Program-made: the position numbers and the translations under genes | Origin: Prosthecobacter debontii | GTDB lineage: Bacteria > Verrucomicrobiota > Verrucomicrobiia > Verrucomicrobiales > Akkermansiaceae | NCBI GenBank assembly: GCA_945885485.1 | Contig: CAMCYT010000081.1 | Coordinates: 1 to 10,180 of the forward strand | Length of the DNA: 10,180 bases | Direction of reading: 5' to 3' | Part shown: piece by piece, positions 1 to 7,101 of the stretch | Layout of the letters: every line of letters starts with the position of its first letter | Numbering within the stretch: the stretch's first letter is position 1 | Notes under the pieces: model-generated | Databases searched by the model: none | Seen by the model: the letters and a program-made list of their open reading frames with translations, nothing else | What the model was told of the DNA's origin: nothing

Positions 1-3000
1 GCATCAACCCGCTTTCACGATGAAGGTCGGCGATATGGATCCAAAAAATCCTGCAGGTGCGGCCGAGCCAGGCTCTCCCGCCGATGCTACCGGAGCCTTT
101 AAAGTAGGTCAGATCATCGAATCGATCAACGGCGAGAAACTCAAAGACATCGACCCCCGTATCCAACTCGGCCAAATCATTGAAAAAGCGGAATCCTCAG
201 ATGGTGTTCTGAAATTCATGCTCAAAGATGACGACAAGGCAGCTGGCAAAGAAGTCATCGTCAAAATTCCGGTGCTCGGTGCTTACAGTAAAACCTGGCC
301 GCTGAATTGCCCGAAGTCTGATAAAATTGTTAGAAATATGGCCGACTATCTTGCTAAGCCAGGTTCTAATAAAGGTTTCGCCGATTTTGGAATGTTGTTT
401 CTGCTTTCCACCGGTGAGGAAAAGGATCTCGCTCCCGTGAAAGAATGGGTGCACGGAATGAAAGGTAAAAAACAATCTGGTTACGCATGGCACATCGGAT
501 ATGGCGGACTTGCAATTTGCGAATACTATCTACGCACAGGTGATCCTGAAACACTGCCCATCATTCAAGAGTTGGTCGATGCAGCGGCAAAAGGCGAATA
601 TCTCGATGCATGGGCTGGCCGCAGTGGTGTGGTTAAACTTGGCTACGGCAACGGTCACCTCAACGCCGGTGGAACCCATGTCGTTACCTTTCTTCTTCTC
701 GCGAAACAATGCGGCGTGAACGTCAACGAGAGTTTACTTAACCGCACGATGACTCACTTTTTCCGCTACGCAGGTCGCGGCATCAACCCTTACGGCGACG
801 ATAGGCCGGAGACATCTTTTGTCGATAACGGCAAACACGGCAAACTCGCTTTCGCCATGGCCGCCGCCGCATCGCTCACACCCGAGGGTGAAAAATCGAT
901 CTATGCGAAAGCACGCGATAACTGTGCGAAGACCAGTTTCTACACCACCACTTTCATGCTTCACGGTCATACAGGTGGCGGCATCGGTGAAATTTGGCGC
1001 AGTGCTTCGATGGGTCTGAAGTATGAGAAGGAGCCGAAGCAATACCGTGAGTTCATGGATAACCGCAAATGGCATTATGAAATGTCACGTCGCTTTGATG
1101 GATCGTTTACTATTCTCGGCGGTGCTGGATACGAAAATGTCGAGTGGGGCAATTGCTACGCTATTTCCTACACCATCCCGCGCAAAACCCTTCGCATCAC
1201 TGGTGCACCACCATCCAAGTTTTCCAAACTGTATCAACTTCCCACTCGCCCATGGGGGACCGAGGCAGATGATATTTTCCTCTCCATGGATCCTGTTCCT
1301 GGTGAACCAGGCAAAAAGCTGGACATAGCAGGTGAAACGCTGGCAAAAGATTCCTCTAAGCCCCTCATCATTCGTTTGAATCAAAAACCTCTCACCGATG
1401 ATGAGATCCGCCAATACGTTTCACATCCGGAATATCTGATTCGCAACATGGTATCTCTAGTCGCCGCCGGTCTTACCGCTGACTATATGTTTCCCAAGCC
1501 TGCGTATGAGGTTCGTCCGAAATTGTTAGAAGAATTTGCGAAACACAGCGATCCACGTGTCCGCAATGTCGGTTTCCGTGCTGCGACCAAAGCTTTCGAT
1601 CCTACGACGGATTGGTCGAAACTCCTCTTCGACCTTGCGATCGAACGCCTCAAAGACGACAAGGAATCCTGGTTCGTGAAAGACGCTTGTTTTTCTCTCA
1701 TTCAAAAAGGCACGCCTGACATGATCGTCCCGCACGTGGATGTGATCGTTCCCTACCTCAAGCATTCCGAGCAATGGCTGCAGAACGGCGCGCTCATGAC
1801 ATTGGCTCAGGTTGCGACCGATCCCCGTTGTTACGAAAAAGTCCTGCCGCCCATGGGCGAGTTATTCCAAACCACTCCTCGCCAAAGCACGACAGGCGGA
1901 CCGCTCGGTCTCTTGAGGGAAAAACTTGCTGCTGCCGACGAGAAAGTCCGCGTCGTCGCGCTCAAAGCCATGGGTAGCGCATACGAGAAATACAGCGCTC
2001 CGGTCCGTTGGGAAGGTGGTCAGGATCTAACAGGTCACCGCACCGAAACATTGGGTCGTCTGGCCGAAGCTCTTTCAGGTGTTCCCGGTGGATACGATAT
2101 GCTCTATGAGGTTTCGAAAAAACAATTTCCTAATTCGCCACTGCCGCACGACGAGGTATTCCTCTCTGCTGATCCCGATCAATTCGGCCCCGATCTGAAA
2201 AAAGTGATTATCCCTCTCATCAGAGAGAAACTTATCTATCAATATATCGGGCAAAACCGCCGCAAGATTTTCAGTGAACTCGATAAGCCCACTCAAAATG
2301 GCACGGTCACGAATTCCATCGACGGCCTCGTGTCGCTCTACAACAAGGTTGGAATCAAAGAATACGATTGGAAACCGTTCGGTCCCGATCTTAAAAATGT
2401 GGAATGGAATTATCACACCTTCGATCCTGCGGAAGAACTCGCTTACGATAAAACCCCGTGGCGCTATCGTCCGGTCACACTTCCGAAAGGCATGGAGAAT
2501 TGGGTTGCTCCAGAATTCGATGCAGCGAAAGCCGGTTGGAAAAAAGGCCTACCACCGTTTGGTCAGTATAAAGGCGAGTTGACGGATAATTCCAAAGCGG
2601 ATCGCAATCATTGGAATGAAACTCCGCGCACCCTCTGGGATAAAGAAGTCCTGCTTTTGAATGGTAAATTTGAATTCCCTGCCATGAAACCCGGCCACAT
2701 CTACCGCCTTCGCGCAAATCGTGGTCAGGGTGTGGGTGCGGGTGATGGATTCAAAATTTTTGTGAATGGCAAAGCTCTCGTGGAATCCAAAGAAGGCTTG
2801 GGCCGTCGCGCAGGCGATACCATCCAAGGCGGTTGGATCACTCCGGAATTCGTCCAAGAATTCGCAAAAGGTCCCGTCACGATTTCCGCCATCACCTTCA
2901 TGCGTTATGGCGACCGCGCCATCGTTCAAATGCCTCCTGCCGCACAAGGTATTTTCAGCATGTGGTTGGAAGAAAGAAAACTTCCCTCACTTGATGCTGA

Positions 3001-3439
3001 AGTTCTGCGTAGAGCCGCATCTTTCATTCCTATGCTCTGCACCGCATGGCAGGATTTGCAGGACCCTTCCAAAGATGCAGAAGATCCAAACGAAGGAAAA
3101 TTCAAATACGATGGTAAGTTTGTCGCCAATCCAAAAGCCTCCGGATCGTGGAGCGTCATCTCACAAGTGGCAAAAATCGAAGAGTTCGATCCCGCAGCGA
3201 AAGCCACCATCGGCCGCACCCCGTTCCAAAAGATCACTTTGCAAGAGGATGGGTTTACTCAAGATCCACGTTGGATCTGGTCAGGCGATGTGTTGTTAGA
3301 TATGGATCAAAACGTCGCCCATAAAATAACCCTGAAAACCATAGCCAACACCGACTACCTTTTCATCGAGGCAGGAGGCTTCGGGGCGAAAAATCCAGTA
3401 GGTTGGAAAACCCAAATCATAGTCCTGAAACGGAATTAG
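1..3439 (+). CDS. DUF6288-type large protein with PDZ-like and HEAT-like regions, 5'-partial
   Basis: The reading frame is open from base 2, so the N-terminus, probably including a signal peptide, lies outside the window. The ATG at 20 is only an internal Met; residue numbers count from it. Residues 1-90 look like a PDZ-type domain: 'GSPAD', then 'FKVGQIIESINGEKL', ending in 'VLGAYS', which leads into the conserved 'CPKS' near 97. Residues about 95-400 are the DUF6288 core, probably an alpha/alpha toroid, with 'YGDDRPE' (258), 'DNGKHGK' (269), 'HGHTGGGIGE' (315) and 'GAGYENVEWGN' (368). Residues 468-662 are helical and HEAT-like ('SDPRVRNVGFRAA', 'EKVRVVALKAMG'). About 870-1139 is beta-rich, perhaps a carbohydrate-binding or jelly-roll fold. 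The family has no established function that I know; the architecture suggests an envelope or extracellular protein acting on or binding a polymer. The family call is from memory of these motifs; no enzymatic role can be assigned. It ends with TAG and no clear terminator follows. Confidence 0.8.
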   Translation, partial: HQPAFTMKVGDMDPKNPAGAAEPGSPADATGAFKVGQIIESINGEKLKDIDPRIQLGQIIEKAESSDGVLKFMLKDDDKAAGKEVIVKIPVLGAYSKTWPLNCPKSDKIVRNMADYLAKPGSNKGFADFGMLFLLSTGEEKDLAPVKEWVHGMKGKKQSGYAWHIGYGGLAICEYYLRTGDPETLPIIQELVDAAAKGEYLDAWAGRSGVVKLGYGNGHLNAGGTHVVTFLLLAKQCGVNVNESLLNRTMTHFFRYAGRGINPYGDDRPETSFVDNGKHGKLAFAMAAAASLTPEGEKSIYAKARDNCAKTSFYTTTFMLHGHTGGGIGEIWRSASMGLKYEKEPKQYREFMDNRKWHYEMSRRFDGSFTILGGAGYENVEWGNCYAISYTIPRKTLRITGAPPSKFSKLYQLPTRPWGTEADDIFLSMDPVPGEPGKKLDIAGETLAKDSSKPLIIRLNQKPLTDDEIRQYVSHPEYLIRNMVSLVAAGLTADYMFPKPAYEVRPKLLEEFAKHSDPRVRNVGFRAATKAFDPTTDWSKLLFDLAIERLKDDKESWFVKDACFSLIQKGTPDMIVPHVDVIVPYLKHSEQWLQNGALMTLAQVATDPRCYEKVLPPMGELFQTTPRQSTTGGPLGLLREKLAAADEKVRVVALKAMGSAYEKYSAPVRWEGGQDLTGHRTETLGRLAEALSGVPGGYDMLYEVSKKQFPNSPLPHDEVFLSADPDQFGPDLKKVIIPLIREKLIYQYIGQNRRKIFSELDKPTQNGTVTNSIDGLVSLYNKVGIKEYDWKPFGPDLKNVEWNYHTFDPAEELAYDKTPWRYRPVTLPKGMENWVAPEFDAAKAGWKKGLPPFGQYKGELTDNSKADRNHWNETPRTLWDKEVLLLNGKFEFPAMKPGHIYRLRANRGQGVGAGDGFKIFVNGKALVESKEGLGRRAGDTIQGGWITPEFVQEFAKGPVTISAITFMRYGDRAIVQMPPAAQGIFSMWLEERKLPSLDAEVLRRAASFIPMLCTAWQDLQDPSKDAEDPNEGKFKYDGKFVANPKASGSWSVISQVAKIEEFDPAAKATIGRTPFQKITLQEDGFTQDPRWIWSGDVLLDMDQNVAHKITLKTIANTDYLFIEAGGFGAKNPVGWKTQIIVLKRN

Positions 3440-3524
3440 ATTCCTCTCGACTAATGCTAAATCCCTAACACTTTAATAGAACTCGTTCTTTCTCTGCGCT
3501 CCGTATACGCATTAGAATGTTTCC

Positions 3525-4092
3525 ATGAGTGACTCGGACCTCATTCCCAAAACATCCCCTCCGCTGCAGATTGTGGAAGATCTCACCGCCGAAAACGTTC
3601 GGACGATCAAGCACTTGGAGAAGGCCGCGCAGCAGGATGAATCTTTTGGCGATCAGATTGCCACGGAGATCAACCGGGTCTGCGGCTCGATAACCTTCCT
3701 TTGGATCAACGCGATCGGTTTCATTGTTTGGATGTCGGTCGACACAGTGATGTTTGAGAAACCGTGGGATCCGTTTCCCCTTTTCTTTACTGACCCTTGT
3801 CGTTTCGCTGGAGGCGATCTTTCTTTCCGTTTTCCTGCTGATCTCCGGCAACCGGCAGGCTCGCGTGGCGGAACGGCGTAGCCATTTGGACCTGCAGATC
3901 AATCTGCTGGCCTAATAGGAGAATACCAAAATGATGACGCTCCTGCGTTTGATCGCCGAAAAACTCGAGGTGGCGGGCGGCGGTGGCCACGAAAAGAGCC
4001 TGATCGCATTCCAATCACCTCACAAACAGAGCATAGTGGAGGGTTATAGTTACTTTGAGAGCATTTTTCCTGAAACTTGGCTTGATTCCTGA
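3525..4092 (+). pseudogene. DUF1003 membrane protein gene, frameshifted and with two in-frame stops
   Basis: The first frame, from ATG 3525, gives a soluble N-terminus and 'NVRTIKHLEKAAQ', then the first membrane helix ('SITFLWINAIGFIVWM') and 'PWDPFP', which is typical of DUF1003. At the CCCC run 3777-3780 the frame is lost. Dropping one C restores 'DPFPFSLLTLVVSLEAIF', the second helix, and then 'NRQARVAERRSHLDLQ' and 'INLLA'. The next two codons are TAA TAG (3913-3918), where the family normally reads Glu-Gln, and the frame continues with 'ENTKMMTLLRLIAEKLEV' to a TGA at 4090. DUF1003 proteins are small two-helix inner-membrane proteins of unknown function, usually about 150-190 residues, so the gene is nearly full length but broken in at least two places. 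One frameshift alone could be a sequencing error; the double stop makes real decay more likely. The last 35 or so residues are not recognisable, so the original 3' end is uncertain. Confidence 0.85.
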
Positions 4093-4109
4093 GATTTCAC
4101 GGTTAAAAA
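4082..4109 (+). promoter_or_regulatory. Possible sigma70-type promoter for hisG
   Basis: TTGATT (4082-4087) and TAAAAA (4104-4109) are separated by 16 bases and would start transcription near 4116, 28 bases before the preferred hisG start. The match is only moderate, and it overlaps the end of the decayed DUF1003 gene. No other pair upstream of hisG looks better. Confidence 0.25.
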
Positions 4110-4117
4110 CGCCGCCC

Positions 4118-4139
4118 CTCGCGTTACCGTGAGTTTTTT
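4118..4139 (+). terminator. Terminator-like hairpin directly upstream of hisG
   Basis: CTCGCG (4118-4123) pairs with CGTGAG (4128-4133), one pair being G-U, around a TTAC loop. Six T follow (4134-4139). The shape is that of a short Rho-independent terminator, yet the T run ends only four bases before the hisG ATG at 4144. It could close the old DUF1003 transcription unit or act on hisG expression in the leader. The stem is only six pairs, so it may be weak. Confidence 0.4.
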
Positions 4140-4143
4140 CAGC

Positions 4144-5019
4144 ATGTCCAACAGTCTTAAAATCGCGATTCCGAAAGGTAGCCTGCTAGAGCCGACAATC
4201 GAGCTCTTCGCCAAGGCCGGCTATGAAATTTACGTTTCGTCGCGTGGGTATCGTCCGGCATCGAATGATTCGGAGCTCGATATTTATCTGATCCGTGCTC
4301 AGGAAATCGGCCGTTATTTGGGACAAGGTTTCATCGATTGCGGAATCACCGGTTTGGACTGGGCTTCCGAAGGCGGTGCGGATCTCGTCGATTTCGCTGA
4401 ACTTCCTTACTCGCGCGCCACGACTCACCCGACCCGTTGGGTATTGGTGGTGCCAGAAGATTCTCCGATCCAAAAACCTCAGGATCTCGAAGGAAAACGC
4501 ATCGCCACCGAAGGCGTGGGAATCACCCAGCGCTATCTCGATAAACTCGGAATCAAAGCCGAAGTGGAATTTTCCTGGGGCGCAACCGAAGTGAAAGTGC
4601 CTGATTTGGTCGATGCCATCGTCGATGTCACCGAGACCGGATCGTCCCTGAAAGCGAATCGCCTTCGTATCGTTGACACCTTGCTCACTTCTTTCCCGCA
4701 TTTCTACTCCAGCCAAGCCGCAGCAGCCGATCCGTGGAAACGCGAGAAAATGGAGCGCATCACCATGCTGCTCAAATCCGCTTTGTGCGCTCGCGACAAG
4801 GTCGGCCTTAAAATGAACCTTCCAGCAAATCGTCTCGATGAAATGCTCGCCAAATTGCCATCGCTACGCCGCCCAACGATTTCGCCCCTTTCGGAAGATG
4901 GCTGGGTTGCGGTAGAAACCGTGATTGACGAGATTCTCGTTCGAGACATGATCCCCGACCTCAAGAACCTTGGGGCAGAGGGGATTATCGAATATCCTCT
5001 CAACAAACTTGTCCTCTAA
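4144..5019 (+). CDS. hisG: ATP phosphoribosyltransferase, long form (HisG)
   Basis: This enzyme joins ATP and PRPP to give phosphoribosyl-ATP, the first and feedback-controlled step of histidine biosynthesis in the cytosol. The 291 residues match the long HisG form. The N-terminal catalytic part starts 'MSNSLKIAIPKGSL' and has 'GFIDCGITGLDW' (62-73). The PRPP-binding loop is 'DAIVDVTETGSSLKAN' (157-172). The C-terminal ACT-like regulatory domain (about 206-289) ends 'GAEGIIEYPLNKLVL'. Long-form enzymes do not need HisZ and are inhibited by histidine through that C-terminal domain. I chose ATG 4144 over the in-frame GTG at 4129 because the family begins at this point and the GTG lies inside a hairpin. 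No Shine-Dalgarno is visible. No other his gene lies beside it, so it is not in a compact his operon here. The bS22-like gene starts 31 bases after the stop. Confidence 0.96.
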   Translation: MSNSLKIAIPKGSLLEPTIELFAKAGYEIYVSSRGYRPASNDSELDIYLIRAQEIGRYLGQGFIDCGITGLDWASEGGADLVDFAELPYSRATTHPTRWVLVVPEDSPIQKPQDLEGKRIATEGVGITQRYLDKLGIKAEVEFSWGATEVKVPDLVDAIVDVTETGSSLKANRLRIVDTLLTSFPHFYSSQAAAADPWKREKMERITMLLKSALCARDKVGLKMNLPANRLDEMLAKLPSLRRPTISPLSEDGWVAVETVIDEILVRDMIPDLKNLGAEGIIEYPLNKLVL

Positions 5020-5041
5020 TTTTCATTGAACACCAACCCCG

Positions 5042-5047
5042 TATAAT
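5042..5047 (+). promoter_or_regulatory. -10-like box (TATAAT) touching the bS22-like gene start
   Basis: A perfect consensus -10 hexamer ends three bases before the ATG at 5051. No good -35 lies at 16-18 bases; TTGAAC at 5026-5031 is only 10 bases away. If the box is active, the transcript would start at or just past the ATG, so it is either a coincidence in an AT-rich spacer or a leaderless start. Confidence 0.25.
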
Positions 5048-5050
5048 ACC

Positions 5051-5155
5051 ATGGGCTCTATTAAGAAACGCCGTAAAACAAAGATCAACAAGCACAAGCG
5101 CAAAAAGCGCATGAAGCAGAACCGCCATAAAAAGCGTCTCCGCTACAAGTCCTAG
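5051..5155 (+). CDS. bS22/mS38-like small ribosomal protein (AURKAIP1/COX24 domain)
   Basis: This micro-gene encodes 34 residues starting 'MGSIKKRRKTKINKHKRK' and ending 'RHKKRLRYKS'. Nineteen of the 34 residues are Lys or Arg, two are His and none is acidic. The MGS(V)IKKRRK start and the basic 'KHKRKKRMKQNRHKKR' body match the AURKAIP1/COX24 family. That family includes the mycobacterial 33-residue protein bS22 and mitochondrial mS38, which bind 16S-type rRNA in the small subunit. The role is therefore inferred to be a structural small-subunit peptide. It lies between hisG (31 bases upstream) and a strong terminator (39 bases downstream), so it may be read through from hisG or from its own start. 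No Shine-Dalgarno is present. Its length makes it easy for gene callers to miss. Basic composition alone could mislead, but the ordered N-terminal match and clean gene boundaries argue for a real gene. Confidence 0.85.
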   Translation: MGSIKKRRKTKINKHKRKKRMKQNRHKKRLRYKS

Positions 5156-5193
5156 TCCACTAGGGTGTGTGAACCACACGTATTTTTGATCAT

Positions 5194-5239
5194 CGCCGGA
5201 AACCTGTTTTTTCAAGACGGGTTTCCGGCGTGCTTTTTT
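5194..5239 (+). terminator. Strong Rho-independent terminator after the bS22-like gene
   Basis: CGCCGGAAACCTG (5194-5206) pairs with CGGGTTTCCGGCG (5218-5230), 13 pairs with one G-U, around an 11-base loop. It is followed by TGC and six T (5234-5239). It ends the hisG / bS22-like unit and separates it from the RluA-family gene. Confidence 0.88.
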
Positions 5240-5272
5240 ATTTGAGTGGATAAAACCGAAACCTATTTTTTA

Positions 5273-5387
5273 ATCACGAAAATCACGAAAGGAAAAAGAT
5301 TCTCATGGGTTCATGGACAGCATTCTTTGATGCAATTATCATAACCGTTTCATCCTGATTTTTTCGTGCTTTTGGTGTTTTTCGTGG
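5273..5387. repeat. CACGAAA-type intergenic repeat, two arms in inverted orientation
   Basis: The left arm is an exact tandem pair of ATCACGAAA (5273-5281 and 5282-5290). The right arm, read on the - strand, carries CCACGAAAAA (5378-5387) and CACGAAAA (5361-5368) in the opposite orientation. About 70 bases of ordinary-looking sequence lie between the arms. Similar strings of CACGAAAAA units occur, as far as I recall, between genes in Verrucomicrobia and relatives, so this is probably one copy of a dispersed family. The arms can only pair imperfectly. No gene lies in 5156-5420. Confidence 0.5.
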
Positions 5388-5420
5388 TTCCAAATTCTAA
5401 AATCGACATAAAGAAACGCG

Positions 5421-6218
5421 ATGGCACTTCAGGTGATACCGGATTTTCGGGTGATTGATGAGAGCGATGATTGGGTGGTCGTGGACAAACCCGCGCCGCT
5501 CATCGTTCATCCGGCAAATCAAAAACCCGAGCCAACTCTGTTAGGTGGTTTAGAAAATCTCTACGCCTATGAGATGGAGAACGGCGCTTGTTTGGGAATC
5601 ATCACGCGATTGGATCGAGAGACGAGCGGCTTGGTTCTCTGCGCCAAACATACTTCAGCAGCGCGTGAGCTCGGGATGATTTTCGAGCGACGCGAGGCAA
5701 AAAAAGAATATCTCGCCATCGTATCCGGCTGGCCGGAGCAGGATCGCTGGGAATGCGATGCGCCGATCTGCCGCGCCGGCGAACTCGGGCCGAGTGATAT
5801 CTGGGTGCGGCAAGTGGTCGATCCATCGGGGAAAGATTGCACCACGGGATTTTCAGTGGCGAACCGATTCGAACGCGACGGTCGGCCATTTAGTTTGGTG
5901 CGTTGTTTCCCGAAAACTGGGCGGATGCATCAGATCCGTGTGCACCTTGCGTTTTCTGGATTTGCTATCGTCGGTGATAAAATTTATTCGGGCGATGGCA
6001 GTGAGTATCTCGAATGGATGGCGCAGGATTGGAACGAATCTCTGGCAAAACGTTTGTTGCTCCCGCGCCAGGCACTGCATGCTGCGAAGCTCACAATCCC
6101 ATGGCAAGGCACAGAAATTTCATGGCAGGCTGAACTTTCAAAAGACCTCGTCGATTTCATCGAAGGTCGCGAAGTGGATTTCATGTCAGGCGTTGTCATC
6201 TGGAGCAGGAAAGGCTAA
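5421..6218 (+). CDS. RluA-family RNA pseudouridine synthase
   Basis: The protein converts uridine to pseudouridine in rRNA or tRNA; which site it modifies cannot be read from the sequence. Of its 265 residues, the N-terminus 'VIDESDDWVVVDKPAPLIVHP' (11-31) is the classic family entry. The catalytic motif 'TRLDRETSGLVL' (62-73) places the catalytic Asp at 65; most relatives have His rather than Thr at 62. 'GRMHQIRVHLA' (167-177), 'GDKIY' (185-189) and 'LPRQALHA' (214-221) complete the usual set. There is no N-terminal S4 domain, so it is of the short RluA/RluC-catalytic or TruC-like kind. The start at 5421 fits the family and has only a weak purine stretch (AAAGAA) upstream. TAAAAT at 5398-5403 may be a -10 box. 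It ends nine bases before the Nif3-like gene, which suggests an operon. Confidence 0.92.
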   Translation: MALQVIPDFRVIDESDDWVVVDKPAPLIVHPANQKPEPTLLGGLENLYAYEMENGACLGIITRLDRETSGLVLCAKHTSAARELGMIFERREAKKEYLAIVSGWPEQDRWECDAPICRAGELGPSDIWVRQVVDPSGKDCTTGFSVANRFERDGRPFSLVRCFPKTGRMHQIRVHLAFSGFAIVGDKIYSGDGSEYLEWMAQDWNESLAKRLLLPRQALHAAKLTIPWQGTEISWQAELSKDLVDFIEGREVDFMSGVVIWSRKG

Positions 6219-6227
6219 GAGTCATGC

Positions 6228-6980
6228 ATGGCTGACCTGCAAGAGATCGTGACGTTTTTGGATCGTGAATTAAAAACCTCGGAAATTAAGGATTATCCGG
6301 GTGCTTTTAATGGCCTTCAGTTAGAAAATAATGGCGCGGTGCACCGAGTGATTTCTGCAGTCGATGCCTCGCTCGCGGTGATTGAAGAAGCAGCGAAAGA
6401 TGGCGGACTTCTATTAGTGCATCACGGCATGTTTTGGCAGGGAGCTCAAAAAATCACGGGCCCTTATTTTCAAAAACTCAAAGCAGCGATCGATGGGAAT
6501 CTCGCGATTTATTCCTCGCATTTACCCTTGGATTTCCATCCTGAAATCGGCAACAACATCCTGCTCGCCCGAGCGATTGGCTTGAAATTAATCCAACCGA
6601 TTTTGCCCAAGGACGGCTTCGCCACCGCTGTCGTTGGGGAATGGGACGGTTCGCGAGATGAACTCCATAAAGCCATCGAAAACGCGGTGGGTCGGCCTCT
6701 TCAGAGCTGCGCTTGCGGTAGCGTAGCGCCTAGAAAAGTCGCGGTGATGACCGGCGGCGCTGGCTCAGAAGTCGCAAAAATTGCCGAACTCGGAATCGAC
6801 AGCTTCGTCACCGGCGAGGGTCCGCATTGGAGTTTCATCGAGGCGGAAGAGCGGAAAATGAATGTTTTTTACGCCGGTCATTACGCCACGGAAACCTTTG
6901 GCGTGATGGCGCTGGGAGAGTTGCTTGCTGAAAAATTCGGACTCAAAGTCATATTTTTAGCTCGATCTGGCGGATTGTAG
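6228..6980 (+). CDS. Nif3-like dinuclear metal-binding protein (DUF34/NIF3, YbgI type)
   Basis: This is a conserved cytosolic protein whose relatives form hexameric rings with a two-metal site. It is often annotated as a GTP cyclohydrolase I type 2 homologue, but its true reaction is unsettled. The ligands are visible: His-His 65-66 in 'LLVHHGMFW', Asp102 in 'SSHLPLDFHPEIGNN', and His218 and Glu222 in 'GHYATETFGV'. The order and spacing are those of E. coli YbgI. At 250 residues it is the short form without the inserted CutA-like domain of the roughly 370-residue versions. It starts nine bases after the pseudouridine synthase. An AGGAAAGG stretch inside the end of that gene could help initiation, although it lies 13 bases from the ATG. 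An ATG at 6224 is out of frame and closes at once. No convincing terminator follows; a T-rich stretch at 6993-7018 is the only candidate. Confidence 0.93.
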   Translation: MADLQEIVTFLDRELKTSEIKDYPGAFNGLQLENNGAVHRVISAVDASLAVIEEAAKDGGLLLVHHGMFWQGAQKITGPYFQKLKAAIDGNLAIYSSHLPLDFHPEIGNNILLARAIGLKLIQPILPKDGFATAVVGEWDGSRDELHKAIENAVGRPLQSCACGSVAPRKVAVMTGGAGSEVAKIAELGIDSFVTGEGPHWSFIEAEERKMNVFYAGHYATETFGVMALGELLAEKFGLKVIFLARSGGL

Positions 6981-7061
6981 GGAAGGAAAGTCTTATTTTT
7001 TATAGGTAAGGTTTTTCTGCCCGCCTGCAACATAGTTAAGAAAAACGTAAAAAATACTTGA

Positions 7062-7090
7062 TTGATATGCCGTAAATGAGAGGATTCGAT
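7062..7090 (+). promoter_or_regulatory. Possible promoter of the tRNA-Gly gene
   Basis: TTGATA (7062-7067) is five of six to the -35 consensus. Seventeen bases later comes TTCGAT (7085-7090), a poor -10. Transcription would begin near 7097, five bases before the mature tRNA end. An A-rich stretch at 7039-7054 could serve as an UP element. The call rests mostly on spacing. Confidence 0.3.
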
Positions 7091-7101
7091 CGCATAACCA
7101 A

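Noticed and set aside
2766..3299. 177-residue open frame in another + frame
   Set aside because: It overlaps the DUF6288-type gene and is low-complexity, Ser/Pro/Lys-rich frame-shadow sequence.
3913..3918. TAA TAG read as sense codons (altered genetic code or recoding)
   Set aside because: Other genes in the window end normally at TAA or TAG, and a separate frameshift already breaks this gene, so decay is simpler.
4129..4143. In-frame GTG start for hisG, 15 bases upstream of the ATG
   Set aside because: The HisG family begins at 'MSNSLKIA', and the GTG lies within the terminator-like stem.
4186..4716. 176-residue open frame on the - strand
   Set aside because: It lies wholly inside hisG, has no recognisable domain, and hisG is unmistakable.
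5165..5188. Second terminator (GTGTG/CACAC hairpin then T-rich stretch)
   Set aside because: The stem has only five pairs and a much stronger terminator follows within 10 bases.
5273..5387. CRISPR array
   Set aside because: The units are only 9-10 bases, partly tandem without spacers and in both orientations; no cas gene is near.
6985..7018. Terminator after the Nif3-like gene
   Set aside because: T runs are present, but only a four- to five-pair AT-rich stem can be drawn.
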